Positions 1-10,984 of a stretch of DNA of 64,000 bases are shown here, one piece after another (the first letter of the stretch is position 1; the number at the start of each line of letters is the position of its first letter). The stretch is from the NCBI RefSeq assembly GCF_040939455.1, contig NC_134124.1:29463138-29527137 (forward strand), given 5' to 3'. The stretch is from Microcebus murinus. Lineage: Eukaryota; Chordata; Mammalia; Primates; Cheirogaleidae. The notes under the pieces are model-generated. The model saw nothing but the letters and a program-made list of their open reading frames with translations, was not told the origin of the DNA and ran no database searches. Made by a program: the position numbers and the translations under genes.

Positions 1-1189
1 GTCCTCTTAAATGAAGTTCCAGCAAATCCATTAAGGCTCATGTTTGCATTCATGTAGGTTCCTCATAAGGGGCCAAATCAAGGCTTTGGATAGTAGAATG
101 AGTCCATGACAATTCTCTCTCAACTTAGCTATATCATTCCCAGTGTCAAAGCCCCAGTCTTTAGCTCTCATTTCATCCTCATCAGTGTAGTGGGGTTTAT
201 ACTGAGATGGGGTATCAAGGACCTGAGGAACAGATCACCTTTAGTGACCTTTTTGGAAGCCTTGTCAGCAGCCTGATTTCTTTTTGCAACGTAAGTGGCT
301 CACTTTTGGTGACTAGTACACTGCATGATTTCCACCTGCTTGGACTCAGCCATGGACCACATCAGGGCCATTATTTCAGTTGCATATTCTTAATATCCTT
401 GTTTCCTGCTATCAGAAGCCCCCTTTCTTTCCAGATGGCACTATGAGCATGCACAATCATCAAAGCATGTTTAGAGTCCGTATAAATGTTCACCTTTTTC
501 CCTCTGGATAACTGAAGAGCCCTGGTTAGAGCAGTCAGCTCAGCCTTCTGGACTGAAATCCCAGGCAGCAGTGCCATTGCTTCCAGTACCCGTTGTTCCA
601 TGACCACCGCATATGCAGCCCTTCGTTGTCCATTGTCCGTTATTCATAAAGCTGTTCCTGTTGGTGAAAAGATCTCAATCTGGATTTAGCATCAGCCAAT
701 GTAATAGATCCATCCTGTTAGAATAGACAGCCTTCAGAATCTCTAAACAGTCATGCTGTAAAGTCTTATTCTCTTAAGACTGGTAATAGGGTGGCAAGAT
801 TGTGAGTAGACAACAAATCTTTATTTAATGTTTGGACACCCCAAAAGGCTGTTCTGGTACTTTCCTAGCCTTCTGTGATCAGCCAGCAACACTCCTCTGT
901 TCTAATAAAGTCAGAACCTGGTGGAGGGCATATACCATAATGGGTTGTTGTGAGGTGAATTTTTCAGCCTCTTGTAACAAGTCACAAGTAGCTACTACGG
1001 CCTGGAGGCAAGAAGGCCATCCTCTTGCAGTATTATCCAGTTACTTTGACAAGTATGCCACTGGCTATGGGATGTCTCCCAGCATCTGTTATAAGACTCC
1101 AAGACTCACTCCTTGTTTTTCACGAACATCTAATTTAAATTCTTTCTGCAAGTCTGGTAACCCTAAAGCAGGGGCAGCCATAAGATTCT
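1..1189 (-). pseudogene. Endogenous retroviral connection/RNase H remnant, continuing toward integrase
   Basis: The minus-strand frame at 607-371 contains two RNase H signatures: QKAELTALTRAL (acidic Glu at residue 23 of the open stretch) and IYTDSKHA (catalytic Asp at residue 44). The downstream segment around 205-290 in another frame includes VAKRNQAADKAS, which resembles the C-terminal RNase H motif of gammaretroviral pol that carries the last catalytic aspartate. The region 610-1189 is the eroded connection domain, with several stops. The fossil pol continues past base 1. The RNase H assignment is firm; the bases nearest the edge are assigned by position. Confidence 0.8.
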
Positions 1190-1960
1190 GCTTTAGTTTT
1201 TAAAGTCATTTTGACAATCTGTGGCCCAGATCTGGGGCTCCATATCTATCCCTTTAAGGTCTTCATACAAGGGGTTTGCAATTAGTCCAAAGTTTGGGAC
1301 CCAGATGCAACAGAACCCTGCCATTCCTAGGAACCCACACAGTCGTCTTTTATTTTGGGGCACCTTAAGATTCAAGATGACTTGCTTTCAGTCTGACATT
1401 AGGCTGTGGGTTCTCTTGCTAATTTGGAATCCCAAATAAGTAACCTGCTGTTTGCAAATCTGTGCCTTTTGGTGATACTTTATGGCCATACAAAGCCAAG
1501 GGATTTAGCACAGCCACTGTATCTATGAGACAATGATCATAATTGGAGCTGACTATAAGTAAATCATCCACATATTGTAACAGAATCCTTGGTGCAATTG
1601 AAGTTTCCACAAGTCTCTTCCTAAGCTCTCACTAAACAGGGTAGGAGAATTTTTAAACCCCTGAGGCAGCAGTACTGTGAGGTCATCCTACTCTCAGGAT
1701 CCTGCCATTCAAATGCAAAATAAAGCATCTTTTATATCCAGTACTGAGTACTACTCATAGTCACCTGGTACTGCTGTCAAAAGAGTATATGGGTTTGGCA
1801 CTGTAGGGTGTATGTCTTGGGGCACATAGATCCTGTATGAATCTATACTCATTAGTATGGGACTTCTTGACAGGTAAAAATTGGTGTATAATAAGGGGAC
1901 TAACAGGGACAAATGAGTCCATGCTCTAGACATTTGTTCAATATATGTTGAATTCCTTCC
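1190..1960 (-). pseudogene. Endogenous retroviral reverse transcriptase remnant
   Basis: Three minus-strand segments give successive parts of a gammaretrovirus-type polymerase. At 1933-1751 is an N-terminal finger/palm part ending in a VPNPYTLL stretch. At 1610-1419 is the catalytic palm with YVDD at 1563-1574 followed by LLIVSS. At 1375-1193 is a thumb region with a GFLGMAGF motif. The three lie in mutually inconsistent frames, so at least two frameshifts separate them, and the first segment begins in eroded sequence. The two catalytic aspartates of YVDD remain, but no continuous enzyme can be made. It is followed by the RNase H region in the same orientation. Confidence 0.88.
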
Positions 1961-2265
1961 AATGCTTCCTTTTTAAGGGGGTATTGTTTCTTATGAGAGC
2001 ATGAGGCCCCTTCTTTTAACAGAACAGTAATTGGAGGGGCTATTATGGCATGTCTCCAGGTGCCTTCAGCCCATACGGCCTTACTTTTTGATATTCCTCA
2101 GGAGGAATAGAATTTTTTCTTCCCCTTTGTCAGGGAGTAGACACTGAAACCAGAGAGCATTTTTGGGTGGGACCTACAGATGTTGCAACCTGGAGATGAT
2201 GCTTCTCTGGAGAAAAACGTTATTTGGGCATTCATCTTGCATTACAAATCATAGCCTAGAAGAGG

Positions 2266-2313
2266 CCTTCCCTCCCCTCCCCTCCCTTCCCCTCCCTTCC
2301 CCTCCCCTTCCCT
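2266..2313 (+). repeat. C-rich polypyrimidine tract (CCCTT/CCCCT), G-rich on minus strand
   Basis: An irregular run of CCTCCC and TTCCCC units about 48 bp long, inside the proviral pol region. The minus strand has many GGG/GGGG tracts separated by one or two bases, so it could form a G-quadruplex. It probably expanded after integration, since it interrupts coding sequence. Confidence 0.85.
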
Positions 2314-2399
2314 AGCATATAGCTAGGTCTAGCATATATAATAAACAGTATTTCAACTTTTGTTCTTCCAGTTGGCACTCAAGAGGTTAGAGTATGGGT

Positions 2400-2670
2400 C
2401 ATTGTTGGGTCTGACCAGTTACCCAGACCACTGCCACCATGTCCTCACTAAGGGAAGTTAGTTTAGAGTTTAGAACAGAAAATATAGCTTCTGTGTCAAT
2501 TAAAAAGTCCACTAATCAAGTTCCCACTGACAACTGTGCCCAGGGCTCCTGTGGGGATATTTGGATTAGAGCCACTAGTGAGGCATGGAGCCCCAGGCCC
2601 CTCATTCATCATCTGAATCCTGGACTTGAGAAACCATTTGCTCTCCTGGGGGGGCAGGGTGCAGTTCTTG
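2400..2670 (-). pseudogene. Endogenous retroviral protease remnant with altered active site
   Basis: A hydrophobic segment FLID is followed by TEAIFSVL, read on the minus strand, with the catalytic quartet at 2486-2497. Retroviral aspartic proteases have DTGA here. This copy reads DTEA, replacing the conserved glycine with glutamate. The frame is broken just upstream: a stop codon precedes the motif in this frame, while the preceding sequence is open in another frame (2735-2496), which points to a frameshift near the catalytic site. An inactive fossil. The call rests on motif and position between gag and reverse transcriptase. Confidence 0.65.
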
Positions 2671-3220
2671 TCACAGGAGCCCTTTGCAATTTGGGACAGT
2701 GTTCTTTCCAATGTCCTTCCTCTTTGTAAAAGCACACTTATTGTACTTCAACCTAGGGCAGCTTTTTCCACCCTTTCCTTTTGAATATCTCAAAGGACCT
2801 TTGGTTAGCGCAGCTTCCAGAACACGCATAGGTTTTAGTTTCTGTTCTTCTCTAGCATTATATATGTTAAAGGTGATATCTGTGAGGGATATCACCCTCA
2901 CAGAAAAAAAAGCTATGAGGGATCCACGCCAATTGCCCATTCTACATGCTGCAATTATCTTCCTTATATCTGGAGCACTCTGTACTGTAAAAGTCCTATT
3001 AACCATGTGCAAATTTTTAGGGGCCTCTATATTTGCATGTGTGTATTTCTAATATACCAGATAGATGTAATCCAAAAATTCAGAGGTATCTTCATTAGCT
3101 TTTTGTGACGTTCCCCATCAGTCATTGCCATAGTGGAAATTTCCCTGCTGTGGCTATAGGTGCCCTCTGGCCAAATTGAGTTCCCCACCAGGTCTTGAGA
3201 GAACATTCCCACTCCCAAGT
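2671..3220 (-). pseudogene. Endogenous retroviral gag remnant (capsid C-terminus to nucleocapsid)
   Basis: The minus strand is open in one frame from 3012 to 2671 and in a different frame from 3218 to 3027. The downstream part ends in a lysine- and arginine-rich stretch followed by KCAFTKRKDIGKNTVPNCKG. This has the spacing of a retroviral CCHC zinc knuckle, but the second cysteine is threonine, the histidine region is altered (DIG for a usual GH) and the third cysteine is replaced, so it could not bind zinc normally. The upstream frame reads like capsid sequence, but the match is weak. The gag frame is shifted relative to the protease frame that follows. It is a decayed structural gene with no expected function. 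Confidence 0.65.
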
Positions 3221-4344
3221 CATAATCTAGTGGGCATGGGACTGAAGAATTAGTTCCATTTGCACCCTCCCTGCCTGAGGATCCCTCTACTGGCAGTGGT
3301 GGTTATAGGGCAGCCAGCAGTGGGACAGTGGGTTCTTTGAGGTTTGGATTGAAAGGATTCATGAAATCCAACCTGGTTAATTCTTCCTCATTTTGTCCCA
3401 GGCCTTTTAACCTCTTTATTATGCAATTGCATGAAAGATTGTATATATGAGATCTCATCCTATTTACCTGAACTTTGACAAATAATAATTTAAGGTTCCA
3501 TTCAATGGCCAGTTCTCCTCACACTCCAGCACACACACTGGTCAAGCAATATTACAATAAAACACCATTCTCTTTTTAGGCATAGACTTATAGCAGCTGT
3601 AAGTTGACCATTCAGTCAAGATTCTCCCCAAAGGACTTTCAGATGGAATAGAAATGGAACCTCCCATGTTGAAACAAAAACTCACAAACAATGAACACAA
3701 ATTGACAAGTAGATGGTACAGGGATTCCCAAAGCAAGCAATCTCAATCTCAATGCCAAGACATAGCAAACAAATGGAAACCATACAAAAGAGAACTGAAT
3801 TCTCCTAACTCAAAAGGGGATGAATCCTCCAGGTTCCCTTGTTCTACTCCACCTCAACTGTGACTTTCACACCTACAGTGCCAAAAAATACCCTTCTATA
3901 GGGCTGGAAGTTTCACAACCTTTCCCAAATGGGTGGAATCAAAGGTCTTGGTGTGCACACTGGAGAACTTACCAAAAGGGCTGAGGTGTTGTGATTCTTC
4001 CCAAATCCATTTCCTTTTCCTCTAGGAGGTTCAGGTTGAGAGGGATTGTGTCTAATTCAAGGAAGAAGGTATGGGAGTTCCCTAGAGCTAAACAGGCTCT
4101 GGCAGCTGCTGGGGTGGTCCCTCACTTTCTCACCAAGAAGAGATGTTGCTCCTACTGATGAAGACCCATGGAATAGACTTGCAACAGAGATAAAGGTCTG
4201 AAAAGGGGCAAAATGTATTACAAGTTGTCTCCTTAAAGATCCAAATCTGCTCTCTACCTCTTCTAGCCACGGTAGCAGTAGTGGGGTACTGTTCCACTGG
4301 GGCACTGATGGGCCCACCTAGGGATGTCAAATATTGTTACCAAA
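3220..4344 (-). other. Proviral leader and N-terminal gag region, no open frame
   Basis: This stretch lies between the LTR and the recognisable C-terminal gag remnant. Short open frames on both strands show no motif I recognise. By position it should hold the primer-binding site, packaging leader and matrix part of gag, but decay is too strong to mark them. Confidence 0.4.
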
Positions 4345-4747
4345 AGTTTGGTACTTGTCCCTGAGGCTGAATCAGTGAGAATGAAGAATGAGGACAAGTT
4401 GTATGAGGAAAAGGAAAGAGAAGTTTATAAATTTGCTGACAAATGAGGAGGGTAGTAAATTAGCATCTTGAAAGACCACCATCCCACCTTTAAGCAGAAA
4501 TCCAGGGCTTTTTAAAGGAGAGTTTTCTGAGGTTGGGCTCCGGTTTTGATCAACCTTATCTCCAGTGAAGATGAGCTCAACCCCTCTGGACAATTCTGTT
4601 GAGCTATCTCCTGTGGTTTAGGATACTGGAAAACAAACAGCAAAGAACATTTTCCTGCCCCTATGATTACTGGCCTTGGGCAGGAATGCAGGTTTTCATT
4701 CCCTAAAAGGGTGGGGGGGGGGGGTTAAGGAGACAACTCTTAATACA
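4345..4747 (-). repeat. Probable 5' LTR of the minus-strand provirus
   Basis: On the minus strand the segment can begin with TG at 4747 (TGTATTAAG). It has a TATA-like CTTTAAAAAG near 4507-4520, then a degenerate polyadenylation-like stretch before CTTCTCTTTCC near 4412-4430, an order typical of U3-R-U5. Its right-hand limit in proviral sense lies near TTTTGGTAACA at about 4333-4345, where leader sequence starts. A run of 12 G lies at 4713-4724 inside U3. Both ends are inferred, because the second LTR that would confirm them is outside the window. Confidence 0.55.
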
Positions 4748-5460
4748 TTTCACCCTTTCTCAGACCTTTACCTCTGTCACCAGTCCATGCCCTACCCCAC
4801 CTCTGCACCTTCACCTGAACCACCCTAACTGTCACCTAGACTAAGTCGCAGGAACTGGCCTTACCCAGGGTTCATGCACACATACATTTTATGCTATATA
4901 TTATCTTTTGGTTACTTTTATCCTTCATATGAAACTTTACTAAAAAGCTTTTCTAGGTCTTTTTGCATATATATTTTGGATATAAATTAGATATTACAGC
5001 CAATCTTGTTATCTTGTAACTTAGATTGGTTAAGGGATGTTTTAGGCATCTAGTGTGGATTTTAAATATGGTAAGGCAAGATCTATAAACCTAATTCAAT
5101 TTTATATTTTTCATTTACAAATGGCAGAGGTATGGGTACAGAACAGGGTATAAAACTTGAGTAGAATTATACAGAAATTTGTTGTCTGAGACTGTGTTTC
5201 TAAGTATGTAGGTCAGACTAGGTCATATTAAAAACTTCTTTCATTTTAATTATAACTCCCAAGAGTAAGTTTATATAGCGTTGTCCCTGCAAGGTTGAGA
5301 CAGATGTCACCATATGGGTGAAAATCCTTAACTAGTTAGGTCTAGGTGGTTATATGGACATGAAATAATTTTGTTTTAATTTGTTTGAATTGACAAGGTA
5401 TGTATTATATGATTTTTTTCAGTTACCATTCTTTTCATCCTTTATAATTAGTGACCTTTT
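4748..5460. other. Stretch with no gene or recognised repeat
   Basis: AT-rich sequence to the right of the provirus. I see no open frame of note, no RNA gene and no repeat I can name. Confidence 0.5.
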
Positions 5461-5464
5461 CATG

Positions 5465-5560
5465 TGAATGTTTCTGGTAAGCTCCTTGAGTATGGAGTCT
5501 TGCTTCATTTCTTTTCTAATCCCTCTTAGCATTTCACACAGCACTTTCAGTGTCTCTAAA
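5465..5560 (+). repeat. L2-like fragment
   Basis: A stretch with 'gctccttgagtatggagtc' followed by a pyrimidine-rich part resembles the 3' region of LINE-2, which often reads 'gagctccttgagggcaggg'. Short and diverged. Confidence 0.4.
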
Positions 5561-5639
5561 CATGCCATAGTCAAGGAAATGTTGGCTACTTCATATTTAA
5601 TGCTGCTGCTGATGTTGATAATAATAATAATAGTGATAA

Positions 5640-5815
5640 TAATAGCTAACATTGATTGATGTTATGTGTCAGGCACTGTCTTAAGTGCTAATTTTCCAGC
5701 TTTTATAAATGAAGAAACTAAGGCAAATAACGGTGAGGGAATTGGTTGAGCCTGGATTCTTATACAAGCACGCTGACATTATATGTTAGGCCTCAGATCA
5801 TTGTGTTATGTATAA
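5640..5815 (+). repeat. MIR SINE fragment
   Basis: Contains 'atgtgtcaggcactgtctta' and then 'aaatgaagaaactaaggcaa', the two core parts of a mammalian-wide interspersed repeat, in plus orientation. Confidence 0.8.
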
Positions 5816-5859
5816 TACACTCACAATATGGGAATTTTGTGAAGCAGTGGTTCGTTCAC

Positions 5860-5990
5860 AAGTCTGTCTCCTCCTAAGCCTCACCCTAACTGAGGTCAGA
5901 TCTGTATCTTGTTTATCTTTGTTCATCCAGGCTGTTGTACAGGGTCTGACACAGAGTAAGCTTTCAATAAATGTTATTAAAATAATGAAT
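5860..5990 (+). repeat. L2 3' end
   Basis: Reads 'ctgacacagagtaagctttc' and then 'aataaatgttattaaa', matching the L2 terminal 'gcctggcacatagtaggcgctcaataaatg' pattern. Confidence 0.65.
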
Positions 5991-6177
5991 TTGATGAGTG
6001 GCATGACCTTCCATTAGAATATTCCAGAAAGCATTCAAAACTTCTGTATATCTTTTATGGTTCCTCAGAATGGATATTTCTGCACATAATGAACAACCTG
6101 TGAAAGTTAACGAATAATGTGACTGAAGTTAATAATGTATTTTTTTTTACTGATAGTCATAAAAGTAGGTGGTTGTA

Positions 6178-6590
6178 TAAGTCAGCTATTGTTGCACAAT
6201 AAATGGTCCCAAAGCCGAGTAATTTAAAACAACCAATTATTCTGTCTCACTTGTGTGTTGAGTGGGCAGAGAATTGGCTTTCTAGTCTATAGTGGGTACC
6301 AGGGTATAAGTTGAGTCCAAATATGCTTCTGTACCTACCATCTTCCTTGGACCAACATCTTAATAAAATAAGTTATTTATACAAATATGGCAGAGGGGCA
6401 AGAGGACAAACCCAAACATGCAAGTACATGTCAAGCCTTATTGGTCAAAGCAAGTCACATGACTGAGTGCTATGTAAAGATGGACGTGTACACTCGATCT
6501 CCAGTGAGAAGACCGCAAAGATACAGGGAAAAGGGTGTGGATTTGTGCAGAGGTAATTCATGGTCAATAATTCCATCTATCACATTTGTT
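6178..6590. repeat. Ancient LTR-like interspersed repeat, family uncertain
   Basis: Starts 'gtataagtcagctattgttg' and includes 'aatttaaaacaaccaattat', 'gcagaggggcaagaggacaa' and 'ggtcaaagcaagtcacatga', phrases I recall from a dispersed mammalian repeat, probably an ERVL/MaLR-related LTR. A 78-codon open frame inside it is not a gene. Confidence 0.5.
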
Positions 6591-6619
6591 CTGACCAAGC
6601 AAGTGATAGAGAAAAACAT

Positions 6620-8335
6620 TTAGAAACGCTAACAGCAAAATTTTGATTAAGTTCTTAAAGTATGTAGTAGAAGTTTGAAGCAAAAACCAAGCCAATTTTT
6701 ATTTAATCACAGTCTTCTTCCACTCTTCCAACAAATGGTGGATAATGAGTATTACAGTCATTTCAGCAGTAATCAACTATGGCATCCCAAACAGAAGATT
6801 ATAACTTCAGCTGGAAATTGAGCAGCAGGACAGTTGAAGGCTTAAAAACAACAACAAAAAAATATCATTTAGTCTCAAGTGATACTTTGCAATAAAGAGA
6901 GAGGGTAAGGGCAGGAAAATTAAGAAATTAGCAACATGAGCAGAATTGTGTCCCAACAGAAGACTGGACTTGTCATTAGAGGAAGCACCCAAGAGAATTT
7001 GAATATCTGAAAATGATACATGAGGTGAATGTGACTGGCCCTGACTAGTTAACACTGAAAAATATATATGTAACAAAATGAGAAGGTAGGAAATCTGGGA
7101 AATTAAAATCAACAAAATAAAGGTTTCTTTTTGCTTCACACTAGGAGAGTTATGTTTTGAATGTTTTTCTTTAAGCTTCTTAAGCCTGTGGCAGGAGTGA
7201 TACAGAACTAGTTAGGAGTAATTAGTGTTTCAGTGTTTGAGAATCTGAAATAGGCTGTTCACCTATAGGTTGTGAATTCTTCTACAGGAACACAACTGAG
7301 CACACCTCATCTTCTATTGGCACTGTCCAAGATCCTCTAAAGGTAATGTCAATTGCTAGATATAAATGAGGATCAGAGTGCAAAGCTGAGGCACAAACTC
7401 AGGCATAAACAGAACACTCCATATTCTACTTAAAGATACAAATAATAAGGAAAAATGAAGTAGCAATCCTTCTGCAATTGCTGAACATTTCCCCACAACT
7501 TTTGTGTGTTTTTCAAGCAATTTTCTTTATTTTCCCTCACATGAAATGACACAGACCTGTAATTTCTGACTCCTTTCATTCAAATTGTGTGTCATTTTCC
7601 ATGGGCTCAGACATTTACTGCTTTATATCTGTATAAGTTCGTGAATACATATGGGGCAAAAAAATGTAAACATTGTCTTGACAAAATATTCTTTCTACTA
7701 TCTTTAACAAAAGAGACAATACATATGATTTAAAAAATACATTTTGAAAGTATAAGTAGTATAAAAATAAAAACAAGATACAACTGTTTTACAAGAGAAA
7801 GGGTTCCTCAGTTTCCCACCCTTATCCAAAGGTGAAATAGACTTAAATTTATCAAAAGTAATGAATGTGAATAGGTCCACACTCTCAAATTACTCTACCT
7901 GCTTCTTGGGTCAGGAATACATTAGATATGCTATTGCATTTCTTAGTGGAAAACAAGATGCATATGTAACTACTAGAAACCATAAGCTCATAGTAAAAAA
8001 ATAAGCTATGGTACTTTCCTGAAAAATCTGATAATGATTGTTGAAATTCATGGAAGAGTGATATTGGGAAATAGAATGAATCCTCTGACTTGACTGCATT
8101 GCTGACATCATGTGGATATAATTTACGCATTTCTTTTCTCTGCCTTTTTTTGTATATATCAACCATAAGAATTTCAATGTGTGGGTATACACCTGGGTCG
8201 TGTAGCCTGACCCACGAATTACAAAACTCAATTGTAGTTTGCTACAACCTGACTAAATCATTTACACATACCAACGGGGAAATTTCAGCCTTGGATAATG
8301 AAATGCATCTTGCCCTCCATATCAGACTTTCTTTC
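6620..8335. other. Stretch with no gene or recognised repeat
   Basis: AT-rich single-copy-looking sequence. Overlapping short open frames on the minus strand (for example 6807-7139 and 7885-8231) lack motifs and are not supported as genes. Confidence 0.45.
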
Positions 8336-8339
8336 ATTC

Positions 8340-8705
8340 CTCTACTCATTCATCCATTCAAATCTGTGCCTATTTAGTATGCATTTTGAAGTTATTCTTA
8401 CAAATGCTGGGAATTAGATGAGGTAGATAAGGGGACCACTATTGAGAAATTCACAATCTAAAGTCAAATACAGCCATGTAAACATGCAATAAAATAATAA
8501 AGGGATGAGAAAAATATCAAAGCAGAGGTATGTACAGAGTGCTATGGAAGCAGAAAGAAAACAGTTCTGCCTACAGTAGTCCAGAAATGCTTCCCAGAGG
8601 AGGTGTCATTTTTGATAGATCTTGAAGGATAAGGAGAAATCTGTATAGATAAAAATGGAGGATGTGCCAAGAGCAGAGAGCTTTTGCAAATGCACAGGGG
8701 CATTC
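8340..8705 (+). repeat. Ancient mammal-wide repeat fragment, unnamed
   Basis: Segments such as 'tgctgggaattagatgaggt', 'agagtgctatggaagcagaa', 'cttcccagaggaggtgtcat' and 'gcaaatgcacaggggcattc' follow the order of a very common old repeat also seen at 61240-61960. I do not name it with confidence; an old L1M 3' region is possible. Confidence 0.5.
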
Positions 8706-8709
8706 CACC

Positions 8710-10440
8710 CCGTTGCCCACCGATGGGTGGCCTGCGAGCCCTGATAAGGACTTAAAACTTTGCCATGGGAAGTTATTGTTTTTCACTTAGAAACTACCTC
8801 CCTGTTCTCTGTCCTAAATAAGATTATCACATAAATAGCATAAAACAGAACCTGAACTAGAATTTTTAAGACTTTTATTTTTCTCATGCTAGTAAAAGAT
8901 GTTTAAAAAAAACAGCCATTTTTATCTTGGTTCAGGTCAGTTTGTAATCATGTGAAAAATTGTTATAATTCATATAGGTAGTGACATTCTGAAGTAGATA
9001 ATATTCACAAATTTGGCCTTGAACTGAATCCTATGTTATTGTGTAACTTGAAGGGAAGATGGCAGGAAAAAACAACTTCTTTTTTGGGTATTAACCAAAG
9101 CACTTATTTTGGAGGAAATATTGTCAATGGAAACTTCCACAAACACATTTCCAGGGCATTAGTTCTCAATTACAGTGGGAAATCCTTTTAAAATTCTTTG
9201 TATTGCCTATTTGCCATATTCTGTCTTGTTTCCATTGAAAATAATAGAAATAAAGAGTATAGCCATAATTATTTTCCTTGGTTGATCCCAAAGAGAGATG
9301 AAAGTCATCTATGTGCTTCTCTATTTACCTTCTGGCAATTGTGATCTTCTGTGACCCAAGAACAGTTCAAAGTTATTATGCAGTATACATTTCTAAAGAG
9401 CAGAAGAAAATAATGACCCTAGATTTTATTGTGCCATTTTTGCTAGTTAATTTTGCCTTAGTGATCAAATACTGTCTCCTTACCTATATATAGAATAAGC
9501 ACCTTTCTTTTTTACCTTATCTTCTTACACCACACAAATTGTATTTTTGCTGTCATTTTAATAGACAACATTTTGCCTATAGGAGCATCGTGAGATTTCT
9601 CTTTCAACTCCACTTCCATTTCTGGTCTTACCTGGTCACCTCTGTCCTTTTGACACTCGGGGCCCAGGAAATGAATTTAAAAGCATCGCAAATTCAATTT
9701 TCTTCCATTTTTTGTTTTTTGGAGTCTTAATTGCATATCTTTATTGGTAGTAATATGTGTGATTCTACTATTTATCATCTGTGTGACCTTGATGAAGACC
9801 ATCACGGCAGAGGTCTATCATGGAAGTCTACCACTTCTGTCTTGCCATCTAATCAACTCTTCCTACAACAATATTCACCTTTCTCCACAAAGATCTTACT
9901 TTCATTATGTGGACCTCAACAACATAGCCAAAGTTCACAGTCTGACAGACCTCTCATCATTTAGCCCACAAGTCTCTTAGCCTCAGTCTCTCTGTCTTGT
10001 TCTCTCTCTTCCAATACACATATATGATTTTTTTACTGTAGTGTTTGTTTATATTTAGTATTTTTATATTTAATAATTATAATTTGATAATTAAGAAATT
10101 ATGCACACACACAAATTCAAGTGTCTGTTTTTTCTTGAATTTTTTTTCTAGAAGGACTTAGTTGTTTCAAGTTTGTCGAAGTTCCTACTACTCATTTCTC
10201 TCATTTGTCAGCTCACTTAGACTATTGTCTTTTCTTATGCCTGGCCGTTCTTATGTGTTGATGTTGCCTGATTGATACCTATAATCATTTGAGTTTGTGA
10301 CCCCATGAGTAGATTTATTTATAGCAACGAGCAAATACAGAATAATTTTTTAAAAACTGAGGCCAAATAGGTAAGAAATTTTCCCAAACTCTCATAACCT
10401 GATTCACAGTCTCTTAATTCAGCCCAATATCTTTCTTTGA
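8710..10440. other. Stretch with no gene or recognised repeat
   Basis: Sequence without a convincing gene. Open frames at 9311-9493 and 9731-9980 are short and rich in hydrophobic codons, with no family features. The 9560-9990 part is CT-rich and may be decayed L2, but I cannot show it. Confidence 0.4.
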
Positions 10441-10445
10441 TATCA

Positions 10446-10616
10446 GTGTTCGTCAACTTAAATATGCATCAGAATCACCTAGAAGTCTTGGTAAGGAAAT
10501 TGTTGGGCCACATTCTAGAGTTTCCAGTTTACTGAGTCTGTCTTGGAGCCAGAGAATTTGTATTTCTAGTAAGTTTCCAGTTGATGCTGGTTGGAGACCA
10601 TAGAGAACCACTGTGC
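10446..10616 (+). mobile_element. MER5A-type hAT-Charlie nonautonomous DNA transposon
   Basis: Begins 'gtgttcgtcaacttaaatat' and then 'gcatcagaatcacctagaag', and ends 'gagaaccactgtg'. The terminal inverted repeats (CAGTGNTCNTCAA against its complement at the right end) and the internal 'atcagaatcacct' are characteristic of MER5A. Length of about 170 bp fits a near-full copy. Confidence 0.82.
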
Positions 10617-10636
10617 TATGCTATTATGCAAATTTG

Positions 10637-10755
10637 TGTCAGTTTACCTTTAAAATGAGATCCAGTATTTACTTTGCCTTCCTCTCAAGGTTGCTGTGAG
10701 TTCCAAATGATTGTAAACTTCAAAGAATGCTATGAAATAAATATAAAGTGTGTCT
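10637..10755 (-). repeat. MIR SINE fragment
   Basis: Plus-strand text 'cagtttacctttaaaatgag' and 'caaggttgctgtgagttcca' is the complement of the MIR core ('cagtttcctcatctgtaaaatg', 'agggttgttgtgagga'). Confidence 0.75.
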
Positions 10756-10761
10756 CCTTCA

Positions 10762-10872
10762 CTAGAACATAAATTCTATGAAAGCCCTAACATGACTGTC
10801 TTCTTCATTTTAATGTTTTTATCCCTTGATATATAGTAAGTACCTTCTACATTTTTCTGAATAAATTAATGA
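10762..10872 (+). repeat. L2 3' end
   Basis: Reads 'agaacataaattctatgaaa' and later 'gaataaattaatgaataa', as in the terminal part of LINE-2. Confidence 0.6.
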
Positions 10873-10984
10873 ATAAGAGGTAAAGTGCATGATTTGGTAA
10901 AATTAAATAAAAAGAGAGAGAGAAGGCAAGAGTAGAGAACTGGTCCCTAAGAATCAATTTAATTAAAAAAAAAAATTCCTAAGG

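Larger units (their letters stand above)
1..4747 (-). mobile_element. Class I (gammaretrovirus-like) endogenous provirus, 5' portion, cut by window edge
   Basis: Read on the minus strand, the order is LTR (about 4345-4747), leader (about 3220-4344), gag remnant, protease, reverse transcriptase, RNase H, and then on toward integrase at the window start. The YVDD polymerase motif, gag-pro-pol order and a zinc-knuckle-like end of gag place it near gammaretrovirus-like (ERV1) elements. The reading frame is broken many times: the RT pieces lie in different frames and stops are scattered, so it is an old inactive fossil. The 3' LTR, env and most of integrase would lie left of base 1. The primer-binding site next to the LTR does not match a tRNA end I can name with confidence, so I give no HERV-style name. 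Confidence 0.85.

Noticed and set aside
1..4747. Possibility of a live or recently active provirus
   Set aside because: Repeated frameshifts, stops, a damaged protease site and a broken zinc knuckle show it is an old fossil.
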